A stretch of 38,833 nt of DNA, taken from positions 1 to 38,833 of the forward strand of contig DRQF01000286.1 of the NCBI GenBank assembly GCA_011369445.1. The letters are read 5' to 3'. How positions within the stretch are numbered: position 1 is the first letter of the stretch; each line of letters begins with the position of its first letter. Source of the DNA: Planctomycetota bacterium. Its GTDB lineage: Bacteria > Planctomycetota > GCA-002687715 > DRQF01. Of the stretch, positions 24,429 through 32,125 are shown one piece after another. Under the pieces are notes generated by a model, which was not told where the DNA came from, searched no databases, and was given only the letters and a program-made list of their open reading frames with translations. A program made the position numbers and the translations under genes.

Positions 24429-24455
24429 GGGGCGAGGTTAGCAGCGGGTGCGACC

Positions 24456-25907
24456 TCAAGGAACCAGATCGAGCTGGTGGGCGTCTGAGAAGGCCAGGAA
24501 TCCGTTCGCGGCGATAGGGGAGATGGCGAGGCTCTGGACCAGCATGCTGACACCCGCGAATCCCGGCGGCACCAGGTAACTGTGGGTGTTGCCGAGAACG
24601 GGAGCGATGGCCGCCTGGAAACCGCCCGGCTGCTCCAAGCCGTTGAAGAGCACGACGGCGGTTCCTTGGAGACTGAACCACATGCCGGGCAGGGGACCGA
24701 AGGGAGGAATCCCCGGGAAGGGGAAAGGTTCCACGATGATGACGGGAGGCTCGCCGTCGAAGGTGCCCCCCGGCGACACGTATTGGACGTAGAAGTAATC
24801 TCCCGCCGACGCCGTCTTGATCTCGTTGCCGGGACCGGATGTGGGAAGACCGTTCACCCCCGTCGACATGACGAAGTCTTCGCCGCTTCCCGGATAGAGC
24901 GCCGCGTTCACCGTCGTGCTGGGAACCGTCAAGTCGGCGAAGACGGCGAAATGGTCGGAGGATTGGGCACTGGCGGTAGGGGAGAGCGGAGCGCCCACCT
25001 TTGGCAGCCAGTTTCCGATGGGCGTGTCGTCGATGCCGTTGTCGCGCATCGAATTGTAGACCTCGTCGCCACTCAGCAGGGCCCCGTTGGCGTAGATCAC
25101 GTAGTCCAACCGGCGGCCGGACGATGGGCGCGTGGCGTAAAGGGTCGTGCTGTCTTCCTGGGTGGCGTCCGCGATGAGGGCGCCCATGGCGAGAAGGGCG
25201 TTGAAGGGGTCATAGACCACGGGGAAAGTGATGTCGGAGCCGAGGGAATACGTCTGAGGCAGTCCCCCCGGAATTGCGTTGAACGTCTGGCCGAAGGGGC
25301 CGTCGCCCAGGTCTTCATTGAGGTCGCCCATCACGAGCCAACTGCCCATGGGATATTGGGCCTGGTAGGCGGAGATGGCCTGGCTGAGTCGGTGAAATTC
25401 GATGGCGCGGCGGAATTTGTTCTCGCTGAACGAACCCGCTTTCAGATGCAGGATGAAGAGGGCCGTTCGCTCGGCGGCATTGGGCACCTGGACATGGACC
25501 TCGAAGATGTCGCGGGTGATGTCGTTGGCGTTGGGGTCGCCCGAGAGCTGGGCCGCGCTGTGGGAGGCGGAAAAGAGAATGGGGTAGTTCGACAGGACGG
25601 CGCCGCGGAAATCCCCCGAAAGCGTCCCCGAGACCGACGACACCGCCCAGTTGGAGTAGCCCGTCGCTCCCGCCAGCGTGGGGACGAGGGCCGCCTCGGC
25701 GGCGGTGTCGATCTCCTGGAGGGCCACCACGTCGGCGCCGATCCGATTGAGGATGTTCACCGTCTGATTCCACTCGTTGCTCCCCTGGTTTCCCAGCGAC
25801 TGGGTGTTCCAGGTGGCGACGCGCAGGGCCTCCTGGGCCGGGGACGGCGTGCCCCACAGGATCACGGCGAGGACGAGGAGCAGGATGGACGGCTTGCCCT
25901 GGGACAT
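24456..25907 (-). CDS. Secreted endonuclease/exonuclease/phosphatase-fold protein with shared C-terminal domain
   Basis: The protein has 483 residues. ATG 25907 has GGAGAG about 9 bases upstream; the in-frame ATG at 25922 lacks one. A Sec signal peptide ends near PSPAQ. Residues about 27-320 form an EEP fold (DNase I-like): ATWNTQS, the metal-binding Glu in ALQEIDT, GDLNED, and the terminal SSDHFAV are all present, so hydrolysis of nucleic acid or another phosphodiester outside the cytoplasm is plausible. Residues about 335-483 form a separate domain starting near SGEDFVMSTGVNGLP and ending AANGFLAFSDAHQL. It matches the C-terminus of the beta-helix protein at 32126 in order and key residues. 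It may serve in surface attachment or export. Confidence 0.85.
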   Translation of the reverse strand: MSQGKPSILLLVLAVILWGTPSPAQEALRVATWNTQSLGNQGSNEWNQTVNILNRIGADVVALQEIDTAAEAALVPTLAGATGYSNWAVSSVSGTLSGDFRGAVLSNYPILFSASHSAAQLSGDPNANDITRDIFEVHVQVPNAAERTALFILHLKAGSFSENKFRRAIEFHRLSQAISAYQAQYPMGSWLVMGDLNEDLGDGPFGQTFNAIPGGLPQTYSLGSDITFPVVYDPFNALLAMGALIADATQEDSTTLYATRPSSGRRLDYVIYANGALLSGDEVYNSMRDNGIDDTPIGNWLPKVGAPLSPTASAQSSDHFAVFADLTVPSTTVNAALYPGSGEDFVMSTGVNGLPTSGPGNEIKTASAGDYFYVQYVSPGGTFDGEPPVIIVEPFPFPGIPPFGPLPGMWFSLQGTAVVLFNGLEQPGGFQAAIAPVLGNTHSYLVPPGFAGVSMLVQSLAISPIAANGFLAFSDAHQLDLVP

Positions 25908-26053
25908 GACGGGACTCTCCATGGATGATTCGGCGTCCCCATTCTACCGATTCCCGCCGGAGGGGCCCAAACATGGGATTTCGCGAAGAGAGGGAACGGG
26001 TGCCGACTTCCGTTTGGACGGGACACATCGTGTGAGAGGGGGTCGGTTCTCAG

Positions 26054-26138
26054 TGCCGGAGGAGGGACTCGAACCCTCACTCCCATTACAGGAAACGGAT
26101 TTTGAATCCGTCGCGTCTGCCAATTCCGCCACTCCGGC
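26054..26138 (-). tRNA. tRNA-Leu (anticodon CAA)
   Basis: An 85-nt cloverleaf on the minus strand. The acceptor stem GCCGGAG/CTCCGGC closes at 26138-26132 and 26061-26055, with discriminator A at 26054. The anticodon stem-loop ACGGA-TTCAAAA-TCCGT gives anticodon CAA, reading UUG. The long variable arm, D-arm GGCGGAATTGGCAGACGC and T-arm AGGGTTCGAGTCCCT fit leucine. CCA is not encoded. Confidence 0.95.
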
Positions 26139-26148
26139 TTGGAACGGG

Positions 26149-26176
26149 ATCTTAACGGAAGGTCGTGCGGGATCAA
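26149..26176 (-). promoter_or_regulatory. Promoter of tRNA-Leu
   Basis: On the minus strand, TTGATC (26176-26171) and TAAGAT (26154-26149) are 16 bases apart. The -10 box ends 10 bases before the tRNA 5' end at 26138. The layout closely matches the tRNA-Ser promoter at 16238. Confidence 0.55.
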
Positions 26177-26313
26177 TGGATGGGGGAGGAGGAGATCCCG
26201 GAAAATAATGGGCCCGGCCGAAAGAATGATGCTGCCGGGCGAGTCTTGTCGTGGAGAAGGCTCGCGAGGGGCTACAATGTCATGGACCGAGGTCCTCAGC
26301 CCGGATTGAGTGC

Positions 26314-28356
26314 ATGTTCCGACAGATTCTGAAACTGAAGCAGGCCCGCAAGGCATTCAAGGAAGGACGCTTCCAGGAGGCCCTCTCCCTCGCGGACGAT
26401 CCCGAGGTCAAGGACCATCTTCAGGCGAAGAAGCTGCGAGACCGGGCACTTCGAGCTCTCGCCGGCCAGGTGGACCGTCACGAGCGGGAAGGAGATCTCT
26501 CCCTGGCCGTGGCCGAGATCGAGAAGCTGCGCCGATGGACGGATGACGATGCCGTTCGTCTCCACGAGCGGCGCTTGCGCAAACAGAAGCGGGATCGCGA
26601 GGACGACGCCGGACGAATGAGGCAGAAATACTACAAGGCCCGCTTGCTCATCGACCGCGGCGACATGGACGGGGCGCGTGCCCTTCTGTCCGCGATCTCC
26701 CCCATTGAGCGGACGCCCGAAATCAAAGAGTTGCTCGTCGAGATCGAGCAGCGGGCGAAGGACGCTCTCCGTTGGATTGGTGACGCGCGTTCGATTCTGT
26801 CCGCCGATCCGGTGCAGGCCGAGGAGCTGGCCCGCAAGGCTGAGTCCCTCCATCCGCAGGCGCCCGAACTGGCCGAGTTCTACCGTGACCTCGCTCGCGC
26901 CAAGGTGAAACTCGTGACCGATGGCGATCTTTCCGACGGAGCGCTGGCGGCGTTCCTTTTGGACTGGCGTCTGTTCAAGCGTCGCCACTTCCACAGCGAG
27001 ATGACGGCGGACTTGGTGCGGAGCGAGGCCGACTTGGTGAAACTCCTCTCAAAGCGCGTCCGAGAGCATCTCGCCGCCGGGCGCTACGCCGAGGCCGAAC
27101 GCCTGATCGATCGCCAGAGCGATGTTTTGGCCCGCGATCATGATCTCGAGTCCCTCGGTCGAGGCCTCAAACGGTTGGCGGAAGCGCAGACGGCGTTCGA
27201 ACAGGGCGGCTACGAGGACGCCAAGGCCCGCCTCGAGGAGGCGATGACCCTGCTTCCCCGATCGGGTCACCTCAAGGAGTTGAGCCGTAGTATCGAGCGT
27301 GCGCGCAGGGAGATTCAACCCGCGCTCGAAGAGGCGACGCGCCTTTTGAGAGAGCGCAAGCTCCACGAGGCCAAGGGCCTCATCCTGGGGATTTTGGAAG
27401 GAGCGCCCGGCCACATGAAAGCCGGCCGTCTGCTCGAACGAATCAATGCCCAATGGACGGAGACGCTGAGACACCTGGATGAAGCCCGCCGTCGTGTCGG
27501 CGAGCGGCGCTTGGAGGCGGCTTCGGCGGCCCTACAGCGCTTGGAGGCGCTCGGGTGGGAGGATCCGGAAGTCGACCTTCTGAGGCGAGAGATCGCTCAC
27601 CTCGAACGGACGAAGCCTTCCATCGCGAAACCCCGCCATGAGCTTGCCGGGGACGGGGGAAAGAAGGGGCCCGCGGCCTTCGGTGGAGCCGCCCCCCGAG
27701 CCGTGGCCCACGGAGGTGCCATGGGCCCGCTGTGGGTTCTCGGGGTGGAAGAACACGGCGAGATCCTCGTCGTGGAGAAATCCGAGGTCCTGTTCGGCAG
27801 CGCGGCACGGGGCGTCGCCGATCTCATGTTCATGGCCCCGCTCGCGGCCCGGCATGCCGTTCTACGTCGTCGCCGGAGTTTCCACGGTGGGGATGCCTAT
27901 GTCCTCGAATCCGTGGAGGGCCGCCCCGTGCGGGTCAACGGAGAAGACGTCACGTCCGCGACCTTGAAGGATGGGGATCGGGTGGCACTTGGAACGAAAG
28001 TGCATTTCCGATTCCACTACCCCTCGGAGGTGTCCAGGGCCCCGGTGCTGCAATTCGAAGAAGGCGAGCTGGTCCAGGGGCTCACCCAGGCCGTTCTCCT
28101 GCCGCCCACCGGTCGGGCAGGCGCGATCCGCGTCGGAAACCTGGTTGACGCCCACATCGCAACATCCGACTCCTCCGGAAGTTGTGAAGTTTATCGGGAA
28201 ACGGCCGCGGAGGGCGGTCAACTCGTGGTTCAGGGGGCCAGCGGCGTCGCCGTCGACGGTGATGCGCCCCGGAGCCGTGCTTTTTGTCGTGACGGCAGCA
28301 CGGTGCGAGCCGACGATCTGACTTTGGTGTTTCGCTCGATCGCTCCATCCGATTGA
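26314..28356 (+). CDS. Helical-repeat protein with C-terminal FHA-like domains
   Basis: The protein has 680 residues from ATG 26314; upstream in-frame starts lack a ribosome site. Residues 1-450 are almost all helix, with repeated ARxLLxxGxYxxAxxLL-like motifs (for example EHLAAGRYAEAERLI and AQTAFEQGGYEDAKARLEEA), as in TPR-like scaffolds. A Gly/Ala/Lys linker (about 450-468) leads to an FHA-like fold (about 470-575) with AARHAVLRR, VNGEDV and LKDGDRVALG in the right order. A second, weaker copy (about 590-678) has AIRVG, VAVDGD and FCRDGSTVRADDLTLVF. The Arg and Ser that read phosphothreonine are replaced in the first copy (FGS for GR, AARH for SxxH). First gene of the five-gene kinase/sigma operon, so it is a likely scaffold for it. 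No membrane segment. Confidence 0.75.
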   Translation: MFRQILKLKQARKAFKEGRFQEALSLADDPEVKDHLQAKKLRDRALRALAGQVDRHEREGDLSLAVAEIEKLRRWTDDDAVRLHERRLRKQKRDREDDAGRMRQKYYKARLLIDRGDMDGARALLSAISPIERTPEIKELLVEIEQRAKDALRWIGDARSILSADPVQAEELARKAESLHPQAPELAEFYRDLARAKVKLVTDGDLSDGALAAFLLDWRLFKRRHFHSEMTADLVRSEADLVKLLSKRVREHLAAGRYAEAERLIDRQSDVLARDHDLESLGRGLKRLAEAQTAFEQGGYEDAKARLEEAMTLLPRSGHLKELSRSIERARREIQPALEEATRLLRERKLHEAKGLILGILEGAPGHMKAGRLLERINAQWTETLRHLDEARRRVGERRLEAASAALQRLEALGWEDPEVDLLRREIAHLERTKPSIAKPRHELAGDGGKKGPAAFGGAAPRAVAHGGAMGPLWVLGVEEHGEILVVEKSEVLFGSAARGVADLMFMAPLAARHAVLRRRRSFHGGDAYVLESVEGRPVRVNGEDVTSATLKDGDRVALGTKVHFRFHYPSEVSRAPVLQFEEGELVQGLTQAVLLPPTGRAGAIRVGNLVDAHIATSDSSGSCEVYRETAAEGGQLVVQGASGVAVDGDAPRSRAFCRDGSTVRADDLTLVFRSIAPSD

Positions 28357-28413
28357 GCGGGAATATTCCGCCCGCGGTCAGAATGATGAGTGTTCTGGAA
28401 ACCGGAGGTTTTC

Positions 28414-29577
28414 ATGGTCCGAGGTCTTTCGAGATTCGCCGCGCTCATTGTCTCACTCATCGCGCTGTTCGTGGTGCTGGGTGCCTGGTCGCTGACCGTT
28501 CGATCTCGCAGAGCCCGTGCCCAGTTCGTGCGCGAAGTCGCCGTCGAGCGGAGAGACGCCGCGGAGCGTCGCTTCGAGGCTTCTGTCAGGGCGAGCGGGC
28601 ACGGGGTGAGCGTGACCGTGGATTCCGTGGAGCCGGAAGCTCTCCAATACGGGCCCGAGGGCGTCGAGGTGCGATCCACGCTTTCCGACGCCATCGACGC
28701 CATCGCCGATTCCGTGGAACGCATGACCCAAAACGGCCGTCTGCGGGGCCGTCGCATCCGAGAAGTCGGCGTCATCGAGGCGCATCGCCGGGACGACGCG
28801 CCGGACATCCGTTCCGCGCGCCTTCGACTGGTCAAGGTCCTTCGGATGCGAGGTGTGAACGCCCGTGACGGGGAGGCCCGCAGATTCGGGGGGATGACCC
28901 TCGAAATCTCTCTCCGCAAGGAAGGTGAGGAGGCCGAACTCCTGGGCGTCTACGAGCGCGAGGGCGGCTTCATGCGAGAGATCCTGATCGAGGGTGCGAG
29001 CGCTGGCGATGTCGCGGACGCGCAACTGGATTTCGAGATGCGGAAGCTGCCGCGCTCCGACCGCTCCACTTTGAGATTCAAGACCGGAGTGACGTTGAGC
29101 CCCGACGATGCCCGCGAGGACGCGCTGGATCTGTTGGCGCGCCGCATTCGCAAGGAATTGTGGAGCATGGCTCTCGTCTCCACGGGGATCGACGAAACCG
29201 ACGCCTCGGAGTTCGAGCGTCGCCTCTGGGACCGCTACTCCAGGGATTTTCTCGTGGGGCTCGGCGCTCTGCAGACGCGCCCGGAGACTCTGGAGGTCGA
29301 CGGAGACACCTTTCACCGGGTCGAGGTCCGTTGGGTGGCGAGTCGACGCGACCTCCAGGACCTGGCCAAGGGCGTGGCGCTCTCCATGCTGGCCGAGCGC
29401 CGCGAACCCTGGCTGAAGCTCGGTTTCAGTCTCGGATTCGCCGTCCTCGCGTTGCTGCTTTGGCTGAAGGTGGATTGGCTCCTGAAGGGGCATTTCGCCG
29501 TCCTTTCGAAACTTGGCTTTGTTATACTGGTTGTCATGGGTGTCGGCCTCATTTGGAGCTTGAACATCCATGTCTGA
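28414..29577 (+). CDS. Integral membrane protein of kinase operon, unknown family
   Basis: The protein has 387 residues. ATG 28414 is preceded by GGAGGTTTTC, a strong site that decides against the in-frame start at 28390. One N-terminal membrane helix (ALIVSLIALFVVLGAWSL) is followed by about 290 mostly soluble, charged residues, then two C-terminal helices (FSLGFAVLALLLWLKVDWLL and LGFVILVVMGVGLIWSL). The central region would sit on one side of the membrane, probably periplasmic, where it could act as a sensor. It carries no recognised domain, though its mixed strand/helix order around 45-200 suggests a compact fold. Its end overlaps the kinase start by 8 bp, which implies coupled synthesis. 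A sensor or adaptor for the kinase is an inference from position only. Confidence 0.7.
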   Translation: MVRGLSRFAALIVSLIALFVVLGAWSLTVRSRRARAQFVREVAVERRDAAERRFEASVRASGHGVSVTVDSVEPEALQYGPEGVEVRSTLSDAIDAIADSVERMTQNGRLRGRRIREVGVIEAHRRDDAPDIRSARLRLVKVLRMRGVNARDGEARRFGGMTLEISLRKEGEEAELLGVYEREGGFMREILIEGASAGDVADAQLDFEMRKLPRSDRSTLRFKTGVTLSPDDAREDALDLLARRIRKELWSMALVSTGIDETDASEFERRLWDRYSRDFLVGLGALQTRPETLEVDGDTFHRVEVRWVASRRDLQDLAKGVALSMLAERREPWLKLGFSLGFAVLALLLWLKVDWLLKGHFAVLSKLGFVILVVMGVGLIWSLNIHV

Positions 29578-31018
29578 CTTGGCCCCCGAGAAGACTCCCC
29601 CCGTCGATGCGAGGGGATCAGAGAATCGGAATCCGAAACGGGATGAGAGGTGGACCATGGACTGGGAAGGTTTCTTTACCTCCTACAGAAAACCAGGCTT
29701 CATCCCCGGGTTCGAGATCGTCAACAAGCTGGGCAGCGGCGTTTTTGGCGAGGTCTACAAGGCCCGCAAGGAGTCCATCGGCAAGTTCTACGCCATCAAG
29801 TTCCTGAAGGTGACCGACGAGCGCGTCAGCGAGGCCATCTTCAAGGAGTTGGACTCCCTCAAGTTCTTCGCCCAGATCGATCACCCCAACCTCGTGAGCA
29901 TCGAGGACAAGGGGGAGGTGATGGGCATCCCCTACATCATCATGGGGTATGCCGGCGATGAGACCTTGAAGAAGCGGCTGGCCCAAGGAGCTCTTCCCGA
30001 ATCGGAAGCGAACGAGATCTTCCGGCAGATCTGTTCCGGGGTCGCCGCACTTCACGAGAAGTCGATCATTCACTTCGATCTGAAGCCGGCCAACATCTTC
30101 ATGAAGGGGCACCACGCTCGTGTTGGCGACTATGGGCTCTCAAAACTCGTGAGTGAGTCCCACATGACCATGTCGATCGGGCGGGGGACGCCCTACTACA
30201 TGGCGCCTGAGATGTTGACGCGCAAGGGGGATCATCGCAGCGACATCTACTCCCTGGGTGTCATTCTCTACGAGATGCTGACGGGAAGAGTCCCGTTCAC
30301 TGGCGATAGCGAATGGGAGGTTCTCCGCAAGCACGAGAACGAGAAACTCGAGATTCCCGACGTGGTCAAACCGCCCTATCGCGGCATCATTCAGCGCTGC
30401 ATGAGGAAGAAGCCCGAGGATCGGTTCCAGAGCGTGAACGAGATCCTGGCGCTTCTCGAGGGGCGCCCGATGACGGCGTCGACACCGCTGGTGGAGTCAC
30501 CGAAGCGAGGTTGCGCGCCCCCTCCGTTGCCCCGAAAGCCTGGGAAGTGCGGCCCGTTCCGGAAACGGACCCGGGTTGAGAAACGACTCGGCGGCGAACT
30601 CGGCCGGCTGGCGGAATTCGCCCGACGCAATCCCAAGTCGGAGGAGTACCGGGCAGAGTTTGCCGCGGCCCGCGCGGCGAAGGTCCTCTCGCCAGCCAAT
30701 CAGGATTCGGTCTATATCGATTTCGAAGACGCCGCGGACACACCGACGGCGGCTTCCGATGAGCAGACTGCGGTCGCCGAGAAGCCGTCACGCCCCCCAC
30801 GGCGCCGTCGGTCGTTGATCGGATGGCTTTTCCGCCCCGTGACCGCCCTCCTCGGCGGGGTCATCGCCTTGCTCAGGGGCATCGTGCGCGGGTTGGGAGT
30901 TTTCTTCGCGAACTTCCTGCGATACGCTCTCGTCATCGGAATCACTCTGGCTTTGGCGTTTCTGATTCACGCCGCGCTGCGAGGATTCGACGGAGAACTC
31001 ATTTTCGCAGGTTGGTAA
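29570..31018 (+). CDS. Membrane-anchored Ser/Thr protein kinase
   Basis: The protein has 482 residues from ATG 29570. The eukaryote-like kinase domain spans about 47-315: glycine loop GSGVFGEV, Lys77 in YAIK, Glu93 on the C-helix, HFDLKPAN (168-175) with catalytic Asp170, DYG (187-189) in place of DFG, and MAPE (211-214). The Arg usually before the catalytic Asp is Phe (a non-RD kinase), so activation-loop phosphorylation may matter less. After a Pro/Arg-rich linker, residues about 415-475 hold hydrophobic helices, ending in YALVIGITLALAFLIHAAL, which anchor the kinase with only a short tail outside. Neighbours are FHA-like, membrane, sigma and zinc-finger proteins, so the kinase probably controls the adjacent sigma factor. 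No PASTA or other sensor domain is present. Confidence 0.92.
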   Translation: MSDLAPEKTPPVDARGSENRNPKRDERWTMDWEGFFTSYRKPGFIPGFEIVNKLGSGVFGEVYKARKESIGKFYAIKFLKVTDERVSEAIFKELDSLKFFAQIDHPNLVSIEDKGEVMGIPYIIMGYAGDETLKKRLAQGALPESEANEIFRQICSGVAALHEKSIIHFDLKPANIFMKGHHARVGDYGLSKLVSESHMTMSIGRGTPYYMAPEMLTRKGDHRSDIYSLGVILYEMLTGRVPFTGDSEWEVLRKHENEKLEIPDVVKPPYRGIIQRCMRKKPEDRFQSVNEILALLEGRPMTASTPLVESPKRGCAPPPLPRKPGKCGPFRKRTRVEKRLGGELGRLAEFARRNPKSEEYRAEFAAARAAKVLSPANQDSVYIDFEDAADTPTAASDEQTAVAEKPSRPPRRRRSLIGWLFRPVTALLGGVIALLRGIVRGLGVFFANFLRYALVIGITLALAFLIHAALRGFDGELIFAGW

Positions 31019-31024
31019 CCCCCT

Positions 31025-31663
31025 TTGCCAAGAGAACGCTTCGACTACGACATCGCGAAACTCCAGGCCATGGATGCCGAGGAGTGGGAGGCGTTGCAAC
31101 GCAACTACTACCAGCGCATCTTCTATTACGTGAAGCGCCAGGTCACCGATGCCGACACGGCCGAGGACATCACGTCCGAGACGTTCTTGGGCGCCCTCAA
31201 GGGGATCGGCCGTTTCGACGAGCGCTACAACATCGAGCAGTTCCTCTTCGGGATCGCCCGCAAGAAGACGATCGATTGGATGCGAAAGTCCGGGCACGAG
31301 CGACAGATTTCCGGTAAGGACGACGACTCCTCGAGCTTCTTCGGGAACGTCCCCGCCGAGGAGATGTCGCCGGCTCAGCTTGCCGTCGTGCGCGAAAAGG
31401 TCATGAGGCAGCGCGACGCTCTCGTCGAAATCCTGAGGGACTACGTGGGTGACCTGTGGGAGTCTCGAGATTTCCGCCGCCTGAAGACGATCGAACTGAT
31501 TTTCCTGCGTCGGTGGCGTCATCGCCCGATTGCCGATCTGCTGGGCTACCAGGACGAGAAGGCCATCGCGGGTGTGAAGTTTCGCGCCATTCGCGACTGG
31601 CAGGACCGCCTTCGCAGGCGAGACCCCAACAAGACTCTATTTTCCAAGCTCTGGGAGTCCTGA
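31025..31663 (+). CDS. ECF-like sigma factor
   Basis: The protein has 212 residues from TTG 31025, six bases after the kinase stop; ATG 31070 is a shorter alternative that would trim 15 residues. Region 2 (about 20-90) is clear: YYQRIFYYVKRQ, the acidic DTAEDITSETFLGAL of region 2.2, and FLFGIARKKTIDWMRK of 2.3-2.4. A linker with many Asp and Ser residues (about 95-120) separates it from a region 4-like helix-turn-helix (about 150-200; RPIADLLGYQDEKAIAGVKF), which is more divergent. Sigma factors of this size recruit RNA polymerase to regulon promoters. ECF groups genetically linked to Ser/Thr kinases are known from Planctomycetota and other phyla, and phosphorylation of region 2 activates one such factor in Vibrio. 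The zinc-finger gene follows 2 bp later. Confidence 0.88.
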   Translation: MPRERFDYDIAKLQAMDAEEWEALQRNYYQRIFYYVKRQVTDADTAEDITSETFLGALKGIGRFDERYNIEQFLFGIARKKTIDWMRKSGHERQISGKDDDSSSFFGNVPAEEMSPAQLAVVREKVMRQRDALVEILRDYVGDLWESRDFRRLKTIELIFLRRWRHRPIADLLGYQDEKAIAGVKFRAIRDWQDRLRRRDPNKTLFSKLWES

Positions 31664-31665
31664 GA

Positions 31666-32073
31666 ATGCCGTGCCCCCCCGTCCAGCAGATCGTGGAAGC
31701 CGTGGAGCGCGACGAACTCCCTGAGTCGCTGCAGGACCACATCCGTGCCTGTCAGGCCTGTGCCGACGTGCTGACGGCGCTGCGAGACGAGTCGGACGGT
31801 CTCACCATCTGCGTGGGCTCTCTTTGGGTCAAGGAACGGATCACCTGTCCGCACCCGGACATCCTCCTCGGGTTCGTCAACGACGGCTTGGATCCAGACG
31901 AAAAGGATTACATCGCTTTTCACCTGGACACCATCGAATGCCCTCATTGCCAAGCCGAGGTGCAGCGGTTGGAGGACTTGGTGGCTCGCGGCGACGAGCG
32001 TCGCGTCGAGCGGGCCATGGACGACGCCATGCGTCGGAGCGCCGTTTTGTTGGACGAACTCCGCAAGCGGTAG
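31666..32073 (+). CDS. Double zinc-finger (ZAS-like) putative anti-sigma protein
   Basis: The protein has 135 residues. ATG 31666 lies 2 bp after the sigma stop with GGGAG upstream; the longer frame to 31456 is a shadow of the sigma gene. Two copies of an anti-sigma-type zinc module are visible: Cys3...His25-x3-Cys29-x2-Cys32 (HIRACQAC), and Cys61...His86-x5-Cys92-x2-Cys95 (HLDTIECPHC). There is no membrane helix, so unlike classical membrane anti-sigmas it is soluble. The C-terminal third is a charged helix. It probably binds the sigma factor; whether as inhibitor, co-regulator or redox switch is not readable. A stem-loop after the stop (32084) probably ends the operon. Confidence 0.75.
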   Translation: MPCPPVQQIVEAVERDELPESLQDHIRACQACADVLTALRDESDGLTICVGSLWVKERITCPHPDILLGFVNDGLDPDEKDYIAFHLDTIECPHCQAEVQRLEDLVARGDERRVERAMDDAMRRSAVLLDELRKR

Positions 32074-32083
32074 AGACGGGCAA

Positions 32084-32106
32084 CGGGGGAGCTGTCAGCT
32101 CCCCCG
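32084..32106. terminator. Hairpin between convergent genes, no T-tract
   Basis: A perfect 10-bp stem, CGGGGGAGCT (32084-32093) and AGCTCCCCCG (32097-32106), with the 3-base loop GTC. It lies between the stop of the zinc-finger gene (32073) and the stop of the convergent beta-helix gene (32126). No U-run follows on either strand, so it is not a textbook terminator, but its site and stability suggest 3'-end formation for both genes. Confidence 0.55.
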
Positions 32107-32125
32107 TCGCGGCTCACCGAAGGTT

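Noticed and set aside
24582-25928. 448-residue plus-strand frame
   Set aside because: Antisense to the EEP-fold gene, which has a signal peptide and intact motifs.
26000-26053. Short ACACGATGTGT-like hairpin after tRNA-Leu
   Set aside because: The stem is only four to five pairs with no T-run; not a credible terminator.
26212-26240. GCCCGGC...GCCGGGC inverted repeat upstream of the FHA-like gene
   Set aside because: Only 7-bp arms, all G/C, with a 15-base loop and no T-tract; likely chance in GC-rich DNA.
28453-29658. 401-residue minus-strand frame
   Set aside because: Antisense to the membrane protein in the kinase operon; the overlapping plus gene has a strong ribosome site and membrane helices.
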